64,000 nt of DNA. Source: Bacteroidales bacterium. GTDB taxonomy: Bacteria; Bacteroidota; Bacteroidia; Bacteroidales; WCHB1-69. The notes beneath the pieces are model-generated. The model did not search any database. It had not been told where the DNA came from and was given only the letters and a program-made list of their open reading frames with translations. The position numbers and the translations under genes were made by a program. Numbering within the stretch: the stretch's first letter is position 1; each line of letters begins with the position of its first letter. The DNA is taken from the NCBI GenBank assembly GCA_024400635.1, contig JAKSMI010000005.1, positions 142,585 through 206,584 of the forward strand, given 5' to 3'. This document shows positions 36,315 through 45,578 of the stretch, piece by piece.

Positions 36315-37922
36315 TTAAAATCCCGTCCAGAACATTTCCCAGAACGATGTTTCCAAGTTTTCCCAACACTGACGGGTCGCTCCAGCAAAGTCTGATGTAT
36401 ACTCATTGAGTAGGTGATGGACTTCTCCATTGTCACCATTTTCAAGCATATGAATTGCTTTTTGCTCCAAGACAGGCATTTCATTCACTGCTTTTTCCTC
36501 AAAGCGAATCACTTGTGGAATCATCATTTTTTTTGCCACACCCCAACGCACCTGCGCCAATTTGTTGGCTTTGCGGTAATGCCAGAGAATAGCTTTCTCG
36601 TTGTAACGAGCATGACCACACATCTCAAAGCCAGAGGGCAATTCCGTCGTACCCGCATAAATAGGTATGCGCGGACTCTGTCCCGGATTCTCAACCGAGA
36701 ACCAACACACTCCCCCTATTTCATCAGGCAGCCAACTACGACACTGAATGATGGTGGAATAAGAACACCAAGACATCGCAACGCCACGATAAAAAGTGAC
36801 CGTTCCTGGCTTTAATTCATTGTACAACATTCGTTCTTCCGCACCCATCCACGGATTGGCACAATTGGCCACCTTCATGTTGGATTCAAGTTCGCCTGCT
36901 GCGTTTTTGCTTTTGGATGGAATCCGCAGATTCTTTGTTTGATCCAAAATCGGAGAACCTTCATAGTTGGCACGAAAAAGAGCCATGACTTTGCGGACAT
37001 CCACCAGTGAGTCTGGTTTGATGGAAAACGGAAGTTCGTCAGCTTCAAATGAAAGATGAAGCGATGGTGCCAACTCGTTGAAAATAAACCACTCACGTTC
37101 TTTAAAATTCTTTCCTCCCGAATAGCTTGACGGGAAGGCTTTCCACCAGACAAAATCTCCTTTTCCATCCCAAAGACCATATTTCATGGCCACCTTTTCA
37201 ATATTGTCTGAACAAAGAAAATAATCTTTATTTTTGCGGTCAAGTTTGCCGATTCTAGGCACATTGCAACTGACAGCCACCTGGTCGTCGGGGACACGTT
37301 GCGCCACCCAAATACCACCGATTTGGTCTGGACCTTCACCCAGAATCTCCATCTGCCACACTTCGTGCTTGTCTGCAATGGTGATACACTCGCCCCCGTC
37401 TGCATAGCCGTACTCTTTTATCAGTTTGCCTATCAACAAGACAGCATCACGGGCATTATCACAGCGTTGTAACGCAACCCGTTGTAATTCCTCAATCAAA
37501 AACATAGCCTTTTCGTTCACCAAAGTATCAGGACCAGAAAAAGTGCTCTCTCCCATGGCCAGTTGTTTTTCGTTCATACATGGATAAGCCGTATTCATAT
37601 AAGCATAAGTATGGGCAACTTCTGGAATTTCGCCAGCAATGGTAACACCTTCCATTCCGCCAGGGGTTTCAGTATGCATTGTACCTTTATAAACTATGTG
37701 CTTGGCATCTTTTTTGTGGTCTGCCGCAGGCTCCATCCGCACCCAAGTACGGTACTTTCCATCACAAGTGTGAGATGTGATGACAGAGCCGTCGGTCGAG
37801 GCTTTGCAACCAACCATGATAGAGGTACAATTTCCTCCGACAAGCTCTTCATTTTGGCTTAAGGCAGTAAAAGAGATTAACAGCAATACGCTGATGACAA
37901 TGAAAGATTTGACTTGTTCCAT
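36315..37922 (-). CDS. Secreted C69-family dipeptidase
   Basis: 535-aa peptidase of the C69 (dipeptidase A-like) family. A signal peptide (about 1-23) and short propeptide precede the predicted N-terminal nucleophile Cys32 in GGNCTSIMVG. Conserved family segments follow: SHTCDGKYRTWVRMEP, ESTFSGPDTL and GGECITIADKHEVWQMEILG. The enzyme probably trims dipeptides from dietary or periplasmic peptides, in keeping with pepD nearby. It is a single-gene unit with its own promoter; the 392 bases between its stop and the next minus-strand start hold only that gene's promoter. Confidence 0.92.
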   Translation of the reverse strand: MEQVKSFIVISVLLLISFTALSQNEELVGGNCTSIMVGCKASTDGSVITSHTCDGKYRTWVRMEPAADHKKDAKHIVYKGTMHTETPGGMEGVTIAGEIPEVAHTYAYMNTAYPCMNEKQLAMGESTFSGPDTLVNEKAMFLIEELQRVALQRCDNARDAVLLIGKLIKEYGYADGGECITIADKHEVWQMEILGEGPDQIGGIWVAQRVPDDQVAVSCNVPRIGKLDRKNKDYFLCSDNIEKVAMKYGLWDGKGDFVWWKAFPSSYSGGKNFKEREWFIFNELAPSLHLSFEADELPFSIKPDSLVDVRKVMALFRANYEGSPILDQTKNLRIPSKSKNAAGELESNMKVANCANPWMGAEERMLYNELKPGTVTFYRGVAMSWCSYSTIIQCRSWLPDEIGGVCWFSVENPGQSPRIPIYAGTTELPSGFEMCGHARYNEKAILWHYRKANKLAQVRWGVAKKMMIPQVIRFEEKAVNEMPVLEQKAIHMLENGDNGEVHHLLNEYTSDFAGATRQCWENLETSFWEMFWTGF

Positions 37923-37982
37923 TTTTTGTTAAATTATATTTTCTATTTTAAGTTGATTCTATTGGTATACTGATTTCGGGTG

Positions 37983-37990
37983 CAAATTTA
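37983..37990 (-). promoter_or_regulatory. C69 dipeptidase promoter, -7 element
   Basis: Minus-strand TAAATTTG followed by CA, 61 bases upstream of the start codon. Confidence 0.6.
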
Positions 37991-38044
37991 CGGATTTCAA
38001 ACAAAAAAAGATGATGGTTTTCATTTTTTTAATACCAAAAGAAT

Positions 38045-38195
38045 CTGTGAGCTGTGAACCGTGATCTGTGAACTGTGAATTGTGAACTGTTAAGTTGTTT
38101 AGGTGTTCTGCCTGAAGGGCAGTATTTGAGTAACCGGGGACGAAGTCTCCGGAGAAGAATGCTCTGAGGGAAAACTGTTGCCTGAAAGGCAACAC
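38045..38195 (+). repeat. Modular palindromic repeat, copy R3
   Basis: Starts with a tract of imperfect eight- to nine-base units like TGTGAACTG (38045-38093), then A palindrome CTGCCTGAAGGGCAG (38108-38122), B hairpin CCGGGGACGAAGTCTCCGG (38134-38152) and A' palindrome GTTGCCTGAAAGGCAAC (38177-38193). Bases 38095-38195 are repeated without a mismatch at 38514-38614. The C module is missing in this copy. Confidence 0.9.
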
Positions 38196-38204
38196 CATTT
38201 TTCT

Positions 38205-38235
38205 GATACTTTCTTTGAAACCCAAAGAAAGTATC
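38205..38235. other. 13-bp perfect hairpin
   Basis: GATACTTTCTTTG (38205-38217) pairs fully with 38223-38235 around a five-base loop. It sits between the R3 repeat and the large nested fold. It lacks a T-run, so it is not a standard terminator. Confidence 0.7.
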
Positions 38236-38250
38236 GCAAAGAAAGGTTTC

Positions 38251-38398
38251 CCGCTGAACAAGCCTTTGCTACAAATCGGGCAGTTGCAGGCTAAACGCAG
38301 AAACTCGCAGGCTCCTCTCCGCTCCGCCTGCTCAAACAGTCTGCGTTCTTAACGCCCGCACCTGCCGCGATTTGTCACGCAAAGCGCTTGTAAGGCGG
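38251..38398. other. Nested inverted-repeat fold, possible structured RNA or MITE-like element
   Basis: Paired arms from outside in: CCGC 38251-38254 with 38395-38398; ACAAGC 38258-38263 with 38386-38391; CTTTGC 38264-38269 with 38379-38384; ACAAATCG 38271-38278 with 38368-38375; GGCAG 38279-38283 with 38362-38366; AACGCAG 38294-38300 with 38341-38347; GCAGGC 38307-38312 with 38326-38331. Its base composition is clearly more GC-rich than its surroundings. No plausible coding frame covers it. Confidence 0.7.
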
Positions 38399-38460
38399 AG
38401 GATATAAATGGTGGACTATGGATAATACAGACTGTAAGGTTCATGATTCCAGTTCAATGA

Positions 38461-38730
38461 CTCCGCCTCTTTAGTTGTTTAGGTGTTTAGTTGTTTAATT
38501 GTTTAATTGTGAATTGTTTAGGTGTTCTGCCTGAAGGGCAGTATTTGAGTAACCGGGGACGAAGTCTCCGGAGAAGAATGCTCTGAGGGAAAACTGTTGC
38601 CTGAAAGGCAACACAGCATAGTAACCGGTTGCACCGACGTAGGAGGTGCTGCCGGCAAAGAGACTTGAAGATATAGCACGGCGTCTGAAAGACACCTCCT
38701 CCAGTAAGCAGAGACGAAGTCCTCGGAAGT
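38461..38730 (+). repeat. Modular palindromic repeat, copy R4 (most complete)
   Basis: A TTGTTTA-type short-unit tract (38472-38522) is followed by A (38527-38541), B (38553-38571), A' (38596-38612), the C module (38621-38656: AACCGGTT, then GCACC/GGTGC stem, then GCCGGC), a further palindrome GGCGTCTGAAAGACACC (38680-38696) and a degenerate B (38706-38726). The first 101 bases of the core (38514-38614) duplicate R3 exactly. The region 37923-38847 holds no gene. Confidence 0.9.
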
Positions 38731-38798
38731 AAAAAAAGCAACTGATATCTCAACGCGACACGAAGTTGGATGAGCATCAAGTTTATCATTGGCTAAAA

Positions 38799-38827
38799 AA
38801 AAGCGCAACCATAAAGATTGCGCTTTT
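38799..38827 (-). terminator. Intrinsic terminator after pepD
   Basis: Perfect 10-bp stem AAAAGCGCAA/TTGCGCTTTT (38799-38808 with 38818-38827), with a T-run after it on the minus strand, 20 bases past the pepD stop. Confidence 0.9.
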
Positions 38828-38847
38828 CGTATGGATTTTGTCGTTTT

Positions 38848-40311
38848 TTATTTTTTCACGGGAACATTTTTGAGAACTTCAACGAGGAAATCCCAGAACT
38901 TGCCCACAGATTCAATGTTGACCTTTTCATCGGGTGAGTGTGGATGAACAATAGTTGGTCCAAATGAAATCATGTCCCAATCCGGATAGCAAACGCCAAA
39001 AAGTCCGCATTCCAGACCCGCATGGATAGCCATTACAGCCGGTTCTTTCTTGAATTTTTTCTTGTAGACAGACAAACAGGTCTTAAAAATCGGAGATTCC
39101 ATATTGGGTTTCCAACCTGGGTATCCACCTGCCAGCTCAATATCAGCGCCAGCGAGTTCTGCGATAGCTGTCATTTTCTGTCCAAGAGCTTCTTTTGCTG
39201 AATCCACAGAACTACGGAGCAAGCATTTTACGGTCATTTGGCCCTTGACAGCATTGAAGATTGCCAAATTGTTAGAAGTTTCCACCAAACCAGGCATTGA
39301 ATCGCTCATGCGCTGCACTCCGTTAGGAATAGCAAAGACCATATTGAGAATTCGTCTCTGTGCGTCTTCAACCATCATTTTCTTGGGCATTTCAGCAGCG
39401 GAGACCTTTATTTCCATATCAGGTTCAACGGCGGCGAATTCTACCTTCACTGTATCGGCAAATTTCTTCACAAAACGCTTGTATGCAGCAACTTTATCTT
39501 CTGGAAGAACGATGACGGCAACAGCTTCACGAGGAATGGCATTGCGCAAGCTGCCAGCCTGAACAGAAGAAATCATAGCGGCATATTTGTCCATTGAAGA
39601 CTTCAGGAGTCTAACCATCAATTTATTGGCGTTGGCACGGCCCAGATTAATGTCCATTCCTGAGTGACCACCCTTCAGACCTTTAACAAAGAGTTGCAAA
39701 GCAGCCATACCTGCTGGAACTGCTTTTTCTTTGTATTTCATCGAGATGTTGGCATCAAGGCCGCCGGCACAACCCAAGTAAAGTTCTCCTTCTGTTTCTG
39801 AGTCAAGATTGATGAGGATTTTCCCTTTGAGCAAACCGGCTTTCAAACCAAAGGCGCCAGTCATACCGGTTTCTTCATCAACGGTGCAGAGCACTTCAAT
39901 GGGACCGTGAGCCACTTTTTTGTCAGCAAGCACTGCCAAGGCTGCCGATGCGCCAACGCCATTGTCGGCACCAAGAGTCGTACCATTGGCACGTACCCAA
40001 CCGTTGTCGATAATAGTTTCGATAGGATCTTTAGTAAAGTCGTGCTTTTTGCTGCTGTTGGCCTGCGGAACCATATCAATGTGACCTTGCAGAATCACAG
40101 GTGTGCGGTTTTCCATTCCCTTGGTAGCGGGAGCTCTGAACACCAGATTTCCTGTCTTATCTTGAACACATTCGATTTTATTTTTTTCAGCCCATTTCAT
40201 CAAAAAAGCAGCCAATTGTGCTTCATGCTTTGAAGGATGAGGAACAGAGCAAATGTTGCTAAAATTCTCCCATAACTGTTTGGGATACAATTTTTTAATT
40301 TCTTCGTTCAT
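38848..40311 (-). CDS. pepD: Aminoacyl-histidine dipeptidase (M20 family)
   Basis: 487-aa zinc dipeptidase (carnosinase-like) of the M20 family. Metal ligands and catalytic residues are visible: H77 and D79 in LQGHIDMVP, D116 in GADNGVGAS, E146-E147 in VDEETGMTG, D175-type Asp in NLDSETEGE, and the C-terminal His in GPTIVHPHSPDE. It cleaves Xaa-His and other dipeptides. It follows lolD by 39 bases with no promoter between, so it is probably co-transcribed with it. Confidence 0.95.
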   Translation of the reverse strand: MNEEIKKLYPKQLWENFSNICSVPHPSKHEAQLAAFLMKWAEKNKIECVQDKTGNLVFRAPATKGMENRTPVILQGHIDMVPQANSSKKHDFTKDPIETIIDNGWVRANGTTLGADNGVGASAALAVLADKKVAHGPIEVLCTVDEETGMTGAFGLKAGLLKGKILINLDSETEGELYLGCAGGLDANISMKYKEKAVPAGMAALQLFVKGLKGGHSGMDINLGRANANKLMVRLLKSSMDKYAAMISSVQAGSLRNAIPREAVAVIVLPEDKVAAYKRFVKKFADTVKVEFAAVEPDMEIKVSAAEMPKKMMVEDAQRRILNMVFAIPNGVQRMSDSMPGLVETSNNLAIFNAVKGQMTVKCLLRSSVDSAKEALGQKMTAIAELAGADIELAGGYPGWKPNMESPIFKTCLSVYKKKFKKEPAVMAIHAGLECGLFGVCYPDWDMISFGPTIVHPHSPDEKVNIESVGKFWDFLVEVLKNVPVKK

Positions 40312-40350
40312 TTTTCTTTAATTTTATGAATTAATATGATTAATTATTTT

Positions 40351-41013
40351 CTACTGATTAACCAAACCTCCATCCTTCATCATAATCTGGCGATCGGAGA
40401 GGCGCGCTAATTCTTCATTGTGAGTGACAATAATAAAAGTCTGATGAAATTTGTCGCGGAGGTCGAAGAAAAGTTGGTGCAGTTTGCGGGCGTTTTCCGA
40501 ATCGAGATTCCCGGATGGCTCGTCAGCAAGAATAATATCCGGGTTGTTAGCCAAAGCGCGAGCCACCGCCACACGTTGTTGCTCTCCGCCAGAAAGTTCC
40601 GATGGCTTGTGCTGGCTTCGCTCTTCCAACTTAAGAAAAGACAGCAACTCGTGAGCTCTTTTTTCCGCCTCTGGCTTGGATTTCCCAGCAATCAGCATTG
40701 GCAAAACCACATTTTCGATGGCAGTGAATTCAGGAAGAAGATGATGAAACTGAAATACAAATCCAATATGCCGGCTTCGAAAATCCGACAACTGGTCATC
40801 ATTCAAAGTATTGACTTCCGTGTTATTGATCCAGATTTTTCCGTCATTAGGGCGATCCAAAGTCCCTATAATATGTAGCAAGGTCGATTTTCCAGCCCCT
40901 GATGGTCCCACAATGGTCACGACCTGAGATGGTTGAACCGTCAAAGATATGTCTTTAAGCACCTTTAACGAGCCGAAACTTTTACTGATATGACTTAGTT
41001 GTATCATCGTCAT
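40351..41013 (-). CDS. lolD: LolD-like ABC transporter ATP-binding protein
   Basis: 220-aa ABC ATPase of the MacB/LolD type, which powers lipoprotein release from the inner membrane. Walker A is GPSGAGKST at 36-44, signature LSGGEQQR, Walker B ILADEPSG, and the MacB-type [13 protein letters not shown]-loop. The cognate FtsX-type permease is probably the one at 53948, as split loci are common in Bacteroidota. The second Met (ATG at 41005-41007) may be the true start, since the -7 element lies only 17 bases upstream of the first. Confidence 0.85.
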   Translation of the reverse strand: MTMIQLSHISKSFGSLKVLKDISLTVQPSQVVTIVGPSGAGKSTLLHIIGTLDRPNDGKIWINNTEVNTLNDDQLSDFRSRHIGFVFQFHHLLPEFTAIENVVLPMLIAGKSKPEAEKRAHELLSFLKLEERSQHKPSELSGGEQQRVAVARALANNPDIILADEPSGNLDSENARKLHQLFFDLRDKFHQTFIIVTHNEELARLSDRQIMMKDGGLVNQ

Positions 41014-41029
41014 TTTTGGAATTGGGTTG

Positions 41030-41037
41030 CAAACTTA
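41030..41037 (-). promoter_or_regulatory. lolD-pepD promoter, -7 element
   Basis: Minus-strand TAAGTTTG followed by CAA. Its closeness to the first lolD ATG gives a very short leader. Confidence 0.5.
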
Positions 41038-41100
41038 CATAAAATAATTGGAATATGAAATAGCTAATAAAAAAATATCGAGTTGCAATAAAAAAAATCA

Positions 41101-41108
41101 TATCTTTG
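41101..41108 (+). promoter_or_regulatory. fumC promoter, -7 element
   Basis: TATCTTTG followed by CA, 28 bases before the fumC ATG, divergent from the lolD promoter. TTG at 41083-41085 is a candidate -33 element. Confidence 0.7.
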
Positions 41109-41136
41109 CAAGATATAATTTATACTTATAATTATT

Positions 41137-42507
41137 ATGGAAAATGTTAGAATTGAGAAGGATACGCTGGGAGAGGTAGAAGTCCAAAACGACAAATTGT
41201 GGGGTGCACAGACGCAACGCTCTTTTAACAACTTTAAGATTGGCGGTCAGAAAATGCCGATAGAAGTGATTTACGCCTTGGCATACGTCAAAAAAGCAGC
41301 TGCCTTTGCCAACTGCGATTTGGACGCGCTTACTTCAGAGAAACGGGATGCCATCGCAGCTGTCTGCGATGAAATCATCCAGTGCCAACTCAATGAGCAT
41401 TTTCCGCTTTGCGTTTGGCAAACTGGTTCAGGCACGCAGACAAACATGAATGTAAACGAAGTTATCGTCAACCGTTGCGAACAAAAACGCAAAGGCAGCA
41501 TTGACCCCAAAAACCGCCTTTTATCGGCCAACGACGACGTCAACAAATCGCAGTCCACGAATGACGTTTTTCCGACGAGCATTAGGATTGCCGCCACCAA
41601 GAAAATTCTTGAGCAGACCATTCCTGCCATCGAAGGACTGATTGGTACTTACAAGCAAAAAATTGCTGAATATGGCCACATCAAAAAAATCGGCCGTACA
41701 CATCTAATGGACGCCACGCCACTGACCTTGGGAGAAGAGCTCTCGGGGCATCAGTCTCAATTGGAACATGGTTTGGAATTGTTGCGCCACACGCTACAAC
41801 ATCTGATGGAGCTTCCCATCGGCGGCACAGCTGTAGGCAACGGGCTCAACACGCCTGCAGGCTACGACAAACTCGCCTTGCAGTACATCAACAAATTTAC
41901 CGGTCTGCCATTCACCAATTCCGCCAACAAATTTGAAGCCATGGCCTCCCACGACAGCATCCTGGAAGTTTCTGGTGCTCTCAAACGTCTTTCCGTTTCG
42001 CTGATGAAAATCGGCAACGATATCCGATTATTGTCATCTGGTCCACGTTGCGGCATCGGCGAAATTCAAATTCCAACCAACGAACCAGGTTCGTCCATTA
42101 TGCCAGGCAAGGTCAACCCAACCCAATGCGAAGCGCTGACAATGGTCTGCTGCCAAATCATTGGCAACGACGCCGCCATGACTTCTGGGGCTTTTCAAGG
42201 CCAACTCGAACTCAACGTTTTCATGCCGCTAATGGCCGTCAACATTCTGCACTCCGCCCAAATTCTGGCTGACGCCGTCAATTCCTTTAACCATCACTGC
42301 ATCGCCGGCATTAAACCAGATGAGAATCAAATCAGTCTCTACTTGAAAAACTCTCTGATGCTCGTCACCAAACTCAGTCCAAAAATCGGCTATTACAACG
42401 CAGCTAAAATTGCCCAACACGCCTTTGACAACAAATTCACCTTGCGAGAATCCGCCATTAACCTACAAATACTCTCCGCTGAAGAATTCGACCAATTGAT
42501 GAATTAA
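41137..42507 (+). CDS. fumC: Class II fumarate hydratase
   Basis: 456-aa oxygen-stable fumarase interconverting fumarate and malate. It carries the family signature GSSIMPGKVNPTQ with the catalytic Ser loop, the GSGTQTNMNVNEV motif, SQSTNDVFPTS, and GRTHLMDATPL. The length and SGPRCGIGEI segment fit fumarase rather than aspartase. It has its own promoter; a LolA-like gene follows after 47 bases. Confidence 0.96.
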   Translation: MENVRIEKDTLGEVEVQNDKLWGAQTQRSFNNFKIGGQKMPIEVIYALAYVKKAAAFANCDLDALTSEKRDAIAAVCDEIIQCQLNEHFPLCVWQTGSGTQTNMNVNEVIVNRCEQKRKGSIDPKNRLLSANDDVNKSQSTNDVFPTSIRIAATKKILEQTIPAIEGLIGTYKQKIAEYGHIKKIGRTHLMDATPLTLGEELSGHQSQLEHGLELLRHTLQHLMELPIGGTAVGNGLNTPAGYDKLALQYINKFTGLPFTNSANKFEAMASHDSILEVSGALKRLSVSLMKIGNDIRLLSSGPRCGIGEIQIPTNEPGSSIMPGKVNPTQCEALTMVCCQIIGNDAAMTSGAFQGQLELNVFMPLMAVNILHSAQILADAVNSFNHHCIAGIKPDENQISLYLKNSLMLVTKLSPKIGYYNAAKIAQHAFDNKFTLRESAINLQILSAEEFDQLMN

Positions 42508-42554
42508 TTATTCTTGATAAGAAACAAAAATATTACCATCATAAATTATTGAAA

Positions 42555-43196
42555 ATGAAAAAGATATCAATATTGTTAACCTTATTTCTTTTTGCATTTT
42601 TCGCATCCGCTCAAAATGTCGATGGTGGTGCCACTGACATTCTGAAAAAATTGTCAAGCAAATATTCCAGCTTCTCGACAATGAAAATCAGCTATACTTA
42701 CAAATGCGAAAGTAACGACAAGGTCATTGACACGCAAACAGGAACGATGAACATCAAAGGCGAAAAGTATACTTTCGTTTTTGGCAATCAAACCAGTTAT
42801 TGCAATGGCAAGAATCTATGGAACTATCAGAAGGACATCAACGAGGTGTCTATTTTCGAATATGTTGAAGCGGAGGACAATCTGCTGAATCCCGCAAAAA
42901 TACTGAAAGAATGGCAGAAAGAATATCGAGCCAAATTCATTCGTGAAGAAACGCAAAACGGCAAACTAGTTCAGATTATCGACCTACTACCTTTGCAATC
43001 AAGTTCTTATTATAAAATCAGATTATTCATAGATAAAAGCAAACTTGAAATCAATGGCATTTCCGCCTTTGAAAAAGGTTCAACGGTATATTCGTATCAT
43101 ATTGATAAATTTACGGTTAACACATCTATTGATGATACCACTTTTGTTTTCGATATGAAACAACATCCCGGCGTAGAAGTAAACGACATGAGATAA
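42555..43196 (+). CDS. LolA-like outer-membrane lipoprotein carrier
   Basis: 213-aa secreted protein. A signal peptide (MKKISILLTLFLFAFFASA) is followed by a LolA-type half-barrel region: KKLSSKYSSFSTMKISYTYK, GTMNIKGEKYTF, NGKNLWNY, and a YKIRLFIDK strand. LolA carries lipoproteins across the periplasm. The ATG at 42555 is preferred over a TTG two codons earlier. The TamL-type gene follows after nine bases, giving a small envelope-biogenesis operon. Confidence 0.85.
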   Translation: MKKISILLTLFLFAFFASAQNVDGGATDILKKLSSKYSSFSTMKISYTYKCESNDKVIDTQTGTMNIKGEKYTFVFGNQTSYCNGKNLWNYQKDINEVSIFEYVEAEDNLLNPAKILKEWQKEYRAKFIREETQNGKLVQIIDLLPLQSSSYYKIRLFIDKSKLEINGISAFEKGSTVYSYHIDKFTVNTSIDDTTFVFDMKQHPGVEVNDMR

Positions 43197-43205
43197 CCCA
43201 GTCCT

Positions 43206-45578
43206 ATGAAGTTTCGTCCGCTATTTCTTTTCCTTTTCATTGCGATGTTTCTGGCATCGTGCAGTTCGACCAAAATCCTGACTGAGAATCAGTATATGCT
43301 GACTAAGAACACGGTCACGATGGAAGATGTCAAAGGAGATGAATTTTCGGACATGGTCAATTACGTGCTTCCGTTGCCCAACAATAAATTCATGGGCATT
43401 TTCAATGCGAGAACCTCGTTGTACGCCTCGACACAACCCAAAGTTGACGAGAAAACGGGCGAAGTCAAGGACTCCAAGTTCCGCAGATGGCTTCGAGAAG
43501 ACGTCGGCGAGCCGCCAGTCCTTTTGGATTCAATGCTCATCACCAATTCGGAAACAAAACTGAAAACGGTAATGAAAAAGAAGGGGTTCTTTCATGCAGA
43601 AGTCCGCTCGGAAGTGGTATTTCCCAAGCCTAAAAAAGCCGTTGTCAACTATTATATTCGAGCTAACGATCCCTACTACATTCGTCGCGTGAGCATGGAC
43701 ATTCCCGTATATGAATTTCGAAAAATTCTAATCGTCAGCATGCGAGGCAATGAAGTGAAACGAGGCATGCGCTATGACGAGGATTTGATTTCCGAAGAGA
43801 TAGGCAGGATGACGCAGCTTCTTCGTAATGAAGGCTATTATTTTGCCAACACATCGTTGTTTTATTGTGAAGTGGATACGATTGGATCTAATGAAAGAAG
43901 GGATGCAGAGGGACATCGTACCCTTGATTTGAAATTTGTCCTCAACACGGAAGACACCGCCGCCATTGAAAGAGCCCTTTACCGATACTACTTTGACAAA
44001 GTCAGCATACACACCAACTACAATCTCGCCCATGGTGACGAGATTCAATACGACACCACGCACTTCTTTCCCCATCGCTCGCAAAACGACTCGACCGATT
44101 ATCAATTTCTGACGCCGAGAGTGAAAGAAGCATACGGTAAAAACGGAATTCCCAAACGTGATTTCAAATTCAGAACCATCACGGATAAAATCTTTTGCAA
44201 ATACGGAGAAATGTATTCTGATGAATTATATTCCCGTACAAAAAAAGGCTTGAATGACCTCAACAATTTCAACACCATTGAAATTTCGTTGGAAGAAGAC
44301 CTTGCCCGTCGTGACACCATCAATAAAATCGGCTACCTCAACACGGAATACAAACTCGTTCGCCGAAAAGTCCATAGCATCGGCGGGCAGATTGATGTTC
44401 GCTCGGACAAGAGCGGATTGTCCTTCACATACGGCAATCGTAACATTTTCAAGGGGGCAGAGAATTTCTCTTTGAATTTGAATGGCAGTTATTACTATTA
44501 TTCAAAACTATATCATTATCCCGAATTCGGGGCCTCAATTAAAATCGATTTTCCGCGCTTGTTTCTTTTCAAAAAATACGAAAAATCAACGGCTTTAAAA
44601 TATTCTACTTCTCTAACATTAGGTGGAACCTACTCAGGACTTTACAACCGATGGATGTTCAATGCGAGCTATTTTTATACTTACCAACCCAACATCAATA
44701 TCAGCCATACCATTACTCCTATTGACTTTAGGACACTCAACACGGATGAATCACGAAGCAAAGTCCTTTTCAGCAATTACTTCACAAAATCATATCTTGA
44801 GCGTTTCGAAAGGTTTTTCTTGTTATCCTTCAAATATTCGTTCAATTATGTTGTACCTTTCAAGCGTTATCACAAGAAGAACAACATGCGTTTTACGATT
44901 TCATACGAATCCAGTGGGATGTTGCTGACAGGGCTGAATGCACTTTTCACGCCAAGTAGTCGATGGAAGTTGGGACAGTATAACTACACCGCATATCAAG
45001 CCTTGGAATTCAATTGGCAGTACAACCATACCATCAACGAGAACAATGCCATAGCCATGCGTTTCAATGCTGGAGTCAAATTGCCTATTTTCTCAGGAAA
45101 CATCATTCCATACGAAACGGGATATTATTTAGGCGGCAGCAACAGTATGAGAGGATTCCCGTTTAGAGGCGTTGGTCCAGGTTCATACAGCAATGGTACA
45201 AAAATCGAATATACTGGTGATGTCAAATTGGAAATGAACTTCGAATATCGAGGGACTATTTACAAGGCATTCAAGTACGGCGTCTTCATCGACGCAGGAA
45301 ATATTTGGTTATCTAGAAAATACGAAGGGATGGAGCATGCGGAGTTCAGATTTGACCGCTTTTACAAAGAAATTGCTCTTTGCGCGGGCGTAGGCATCCG
45401 CCTTGACTTCAACTTTTTCATCATCCGCCTCGACTATGCCGTACCATTCTACGATCCTAGCGCAAGCCAACATGGTGGTCCTTGGATCAACAAACATTGG
45501 ACAGAAGGAGCCACAAACTTAGACAAAGTATGGAATTGGGCTCAGGGATTCAAATTTGCCATCGGTCATGCTTTCTAA
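43206..45578 (+). CDS. tamL: TamL-type Omp85 outer-membrane assembly lipoprotein
   Basis: 790 aa. The N-terminus is a lipoprotein signal with lipobox LASC (Cys19), a trait that separates Bacteroidota TamL from TamA and BamA. POTRA-like repeats follow (about 110-330), then a 16-strand surface-antigen barrel with the conserved GGSNSMRGFPFRGVGPG (the RGF motif in strand/loop 6) and a C-terminal strand ending KFAIGHAF. It probably assembles outer-membrane proteins together with a TamB homologue not present here. The RecD-like gene overlaps its end by 11 bases. Confidence 0.87.
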   Translation: MKFRPLFLFLFIAMFLASCSSTKILTENQYMLTKNTVTMEDVKGDEFSDMVNYVLPLPNNKFMGIFNARTSLYASTQPKVDEKTGEVKDSKFRRWLREDVGEPPVLLDSMLITNSETKLKTVMKKKGFFHAEVRSEVVFPKPKKAVVNYYIRANDPYYIRRVSMDIPVYEFRKILIVSMRGNEVKRGMRYDEDLISEEIGRMTQLLRNEGYYFANTSLFYCEVDTIGSNERRDAEGHRTLDLKFVLNTEDTAAIERALYRYYFDKVSIHTNYNLAHGDEIQYDTTHFFPHRSQNDSTDYQFLTPRVKEAYGKNGIPKRDFKFRTITDKIFCKYGEMYSDELYSRTKKGLNDLNNFNTIEISLEEDLARRDTINKIGYLNTEYKLVRRKVHSIGGQIDVRSDKSGLSFTYGNRNIFKGAENFSLNLNGSYYYYSKLYHYPEFGASIKIDFPRLFLFKKYEKSTALKYSTSLTLGGTYSGLYNRWMFNASYFYTYQPNINISHTITPIDFRTLNTDESRSKVLFSNYFTKSYLERFERFFLLSFKYSFNYVVPFKRYHKKNNMRFTISYESSGMLLTGLNALFTPSSRWKLGQYNYTAYQALEFNWQYNHTINENNAIAMRFNAGVKLPIFSGNIIPYETGYYLGGSNSMRGFPFRGVGPGSYSNGTKIEYTGDVKLEMNFEYRGTIYKAFKYGVFIDAGNIWLSRKYEGMEHAEFRFDRFYKEIALCAGVGIRLDFNFFIIRLDYAVPFYDPSASQHGGPWINKHWTEGATNLDKVWNWAQGFKFAIGHAF

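Noticed and set aside
38045..38104. Short TGTGAACTG-type repeats as a CRISPR-like array
   Set aside because: Units are only 8-9 bases, imperfect and without unique spacers, and no cas genes are near; it is a low-complexity arm of the palindromic repeat.
38487..38789. Open reading frames through the repeat copies (also at 10912-11100, 14565-14930, 37959-38261, 46816-47151)
   Set aside because: The frames run through palindromic repeat modules, several frames are open at once, and the peptides have no domain character; they reflect the repeat sequence, not genes.
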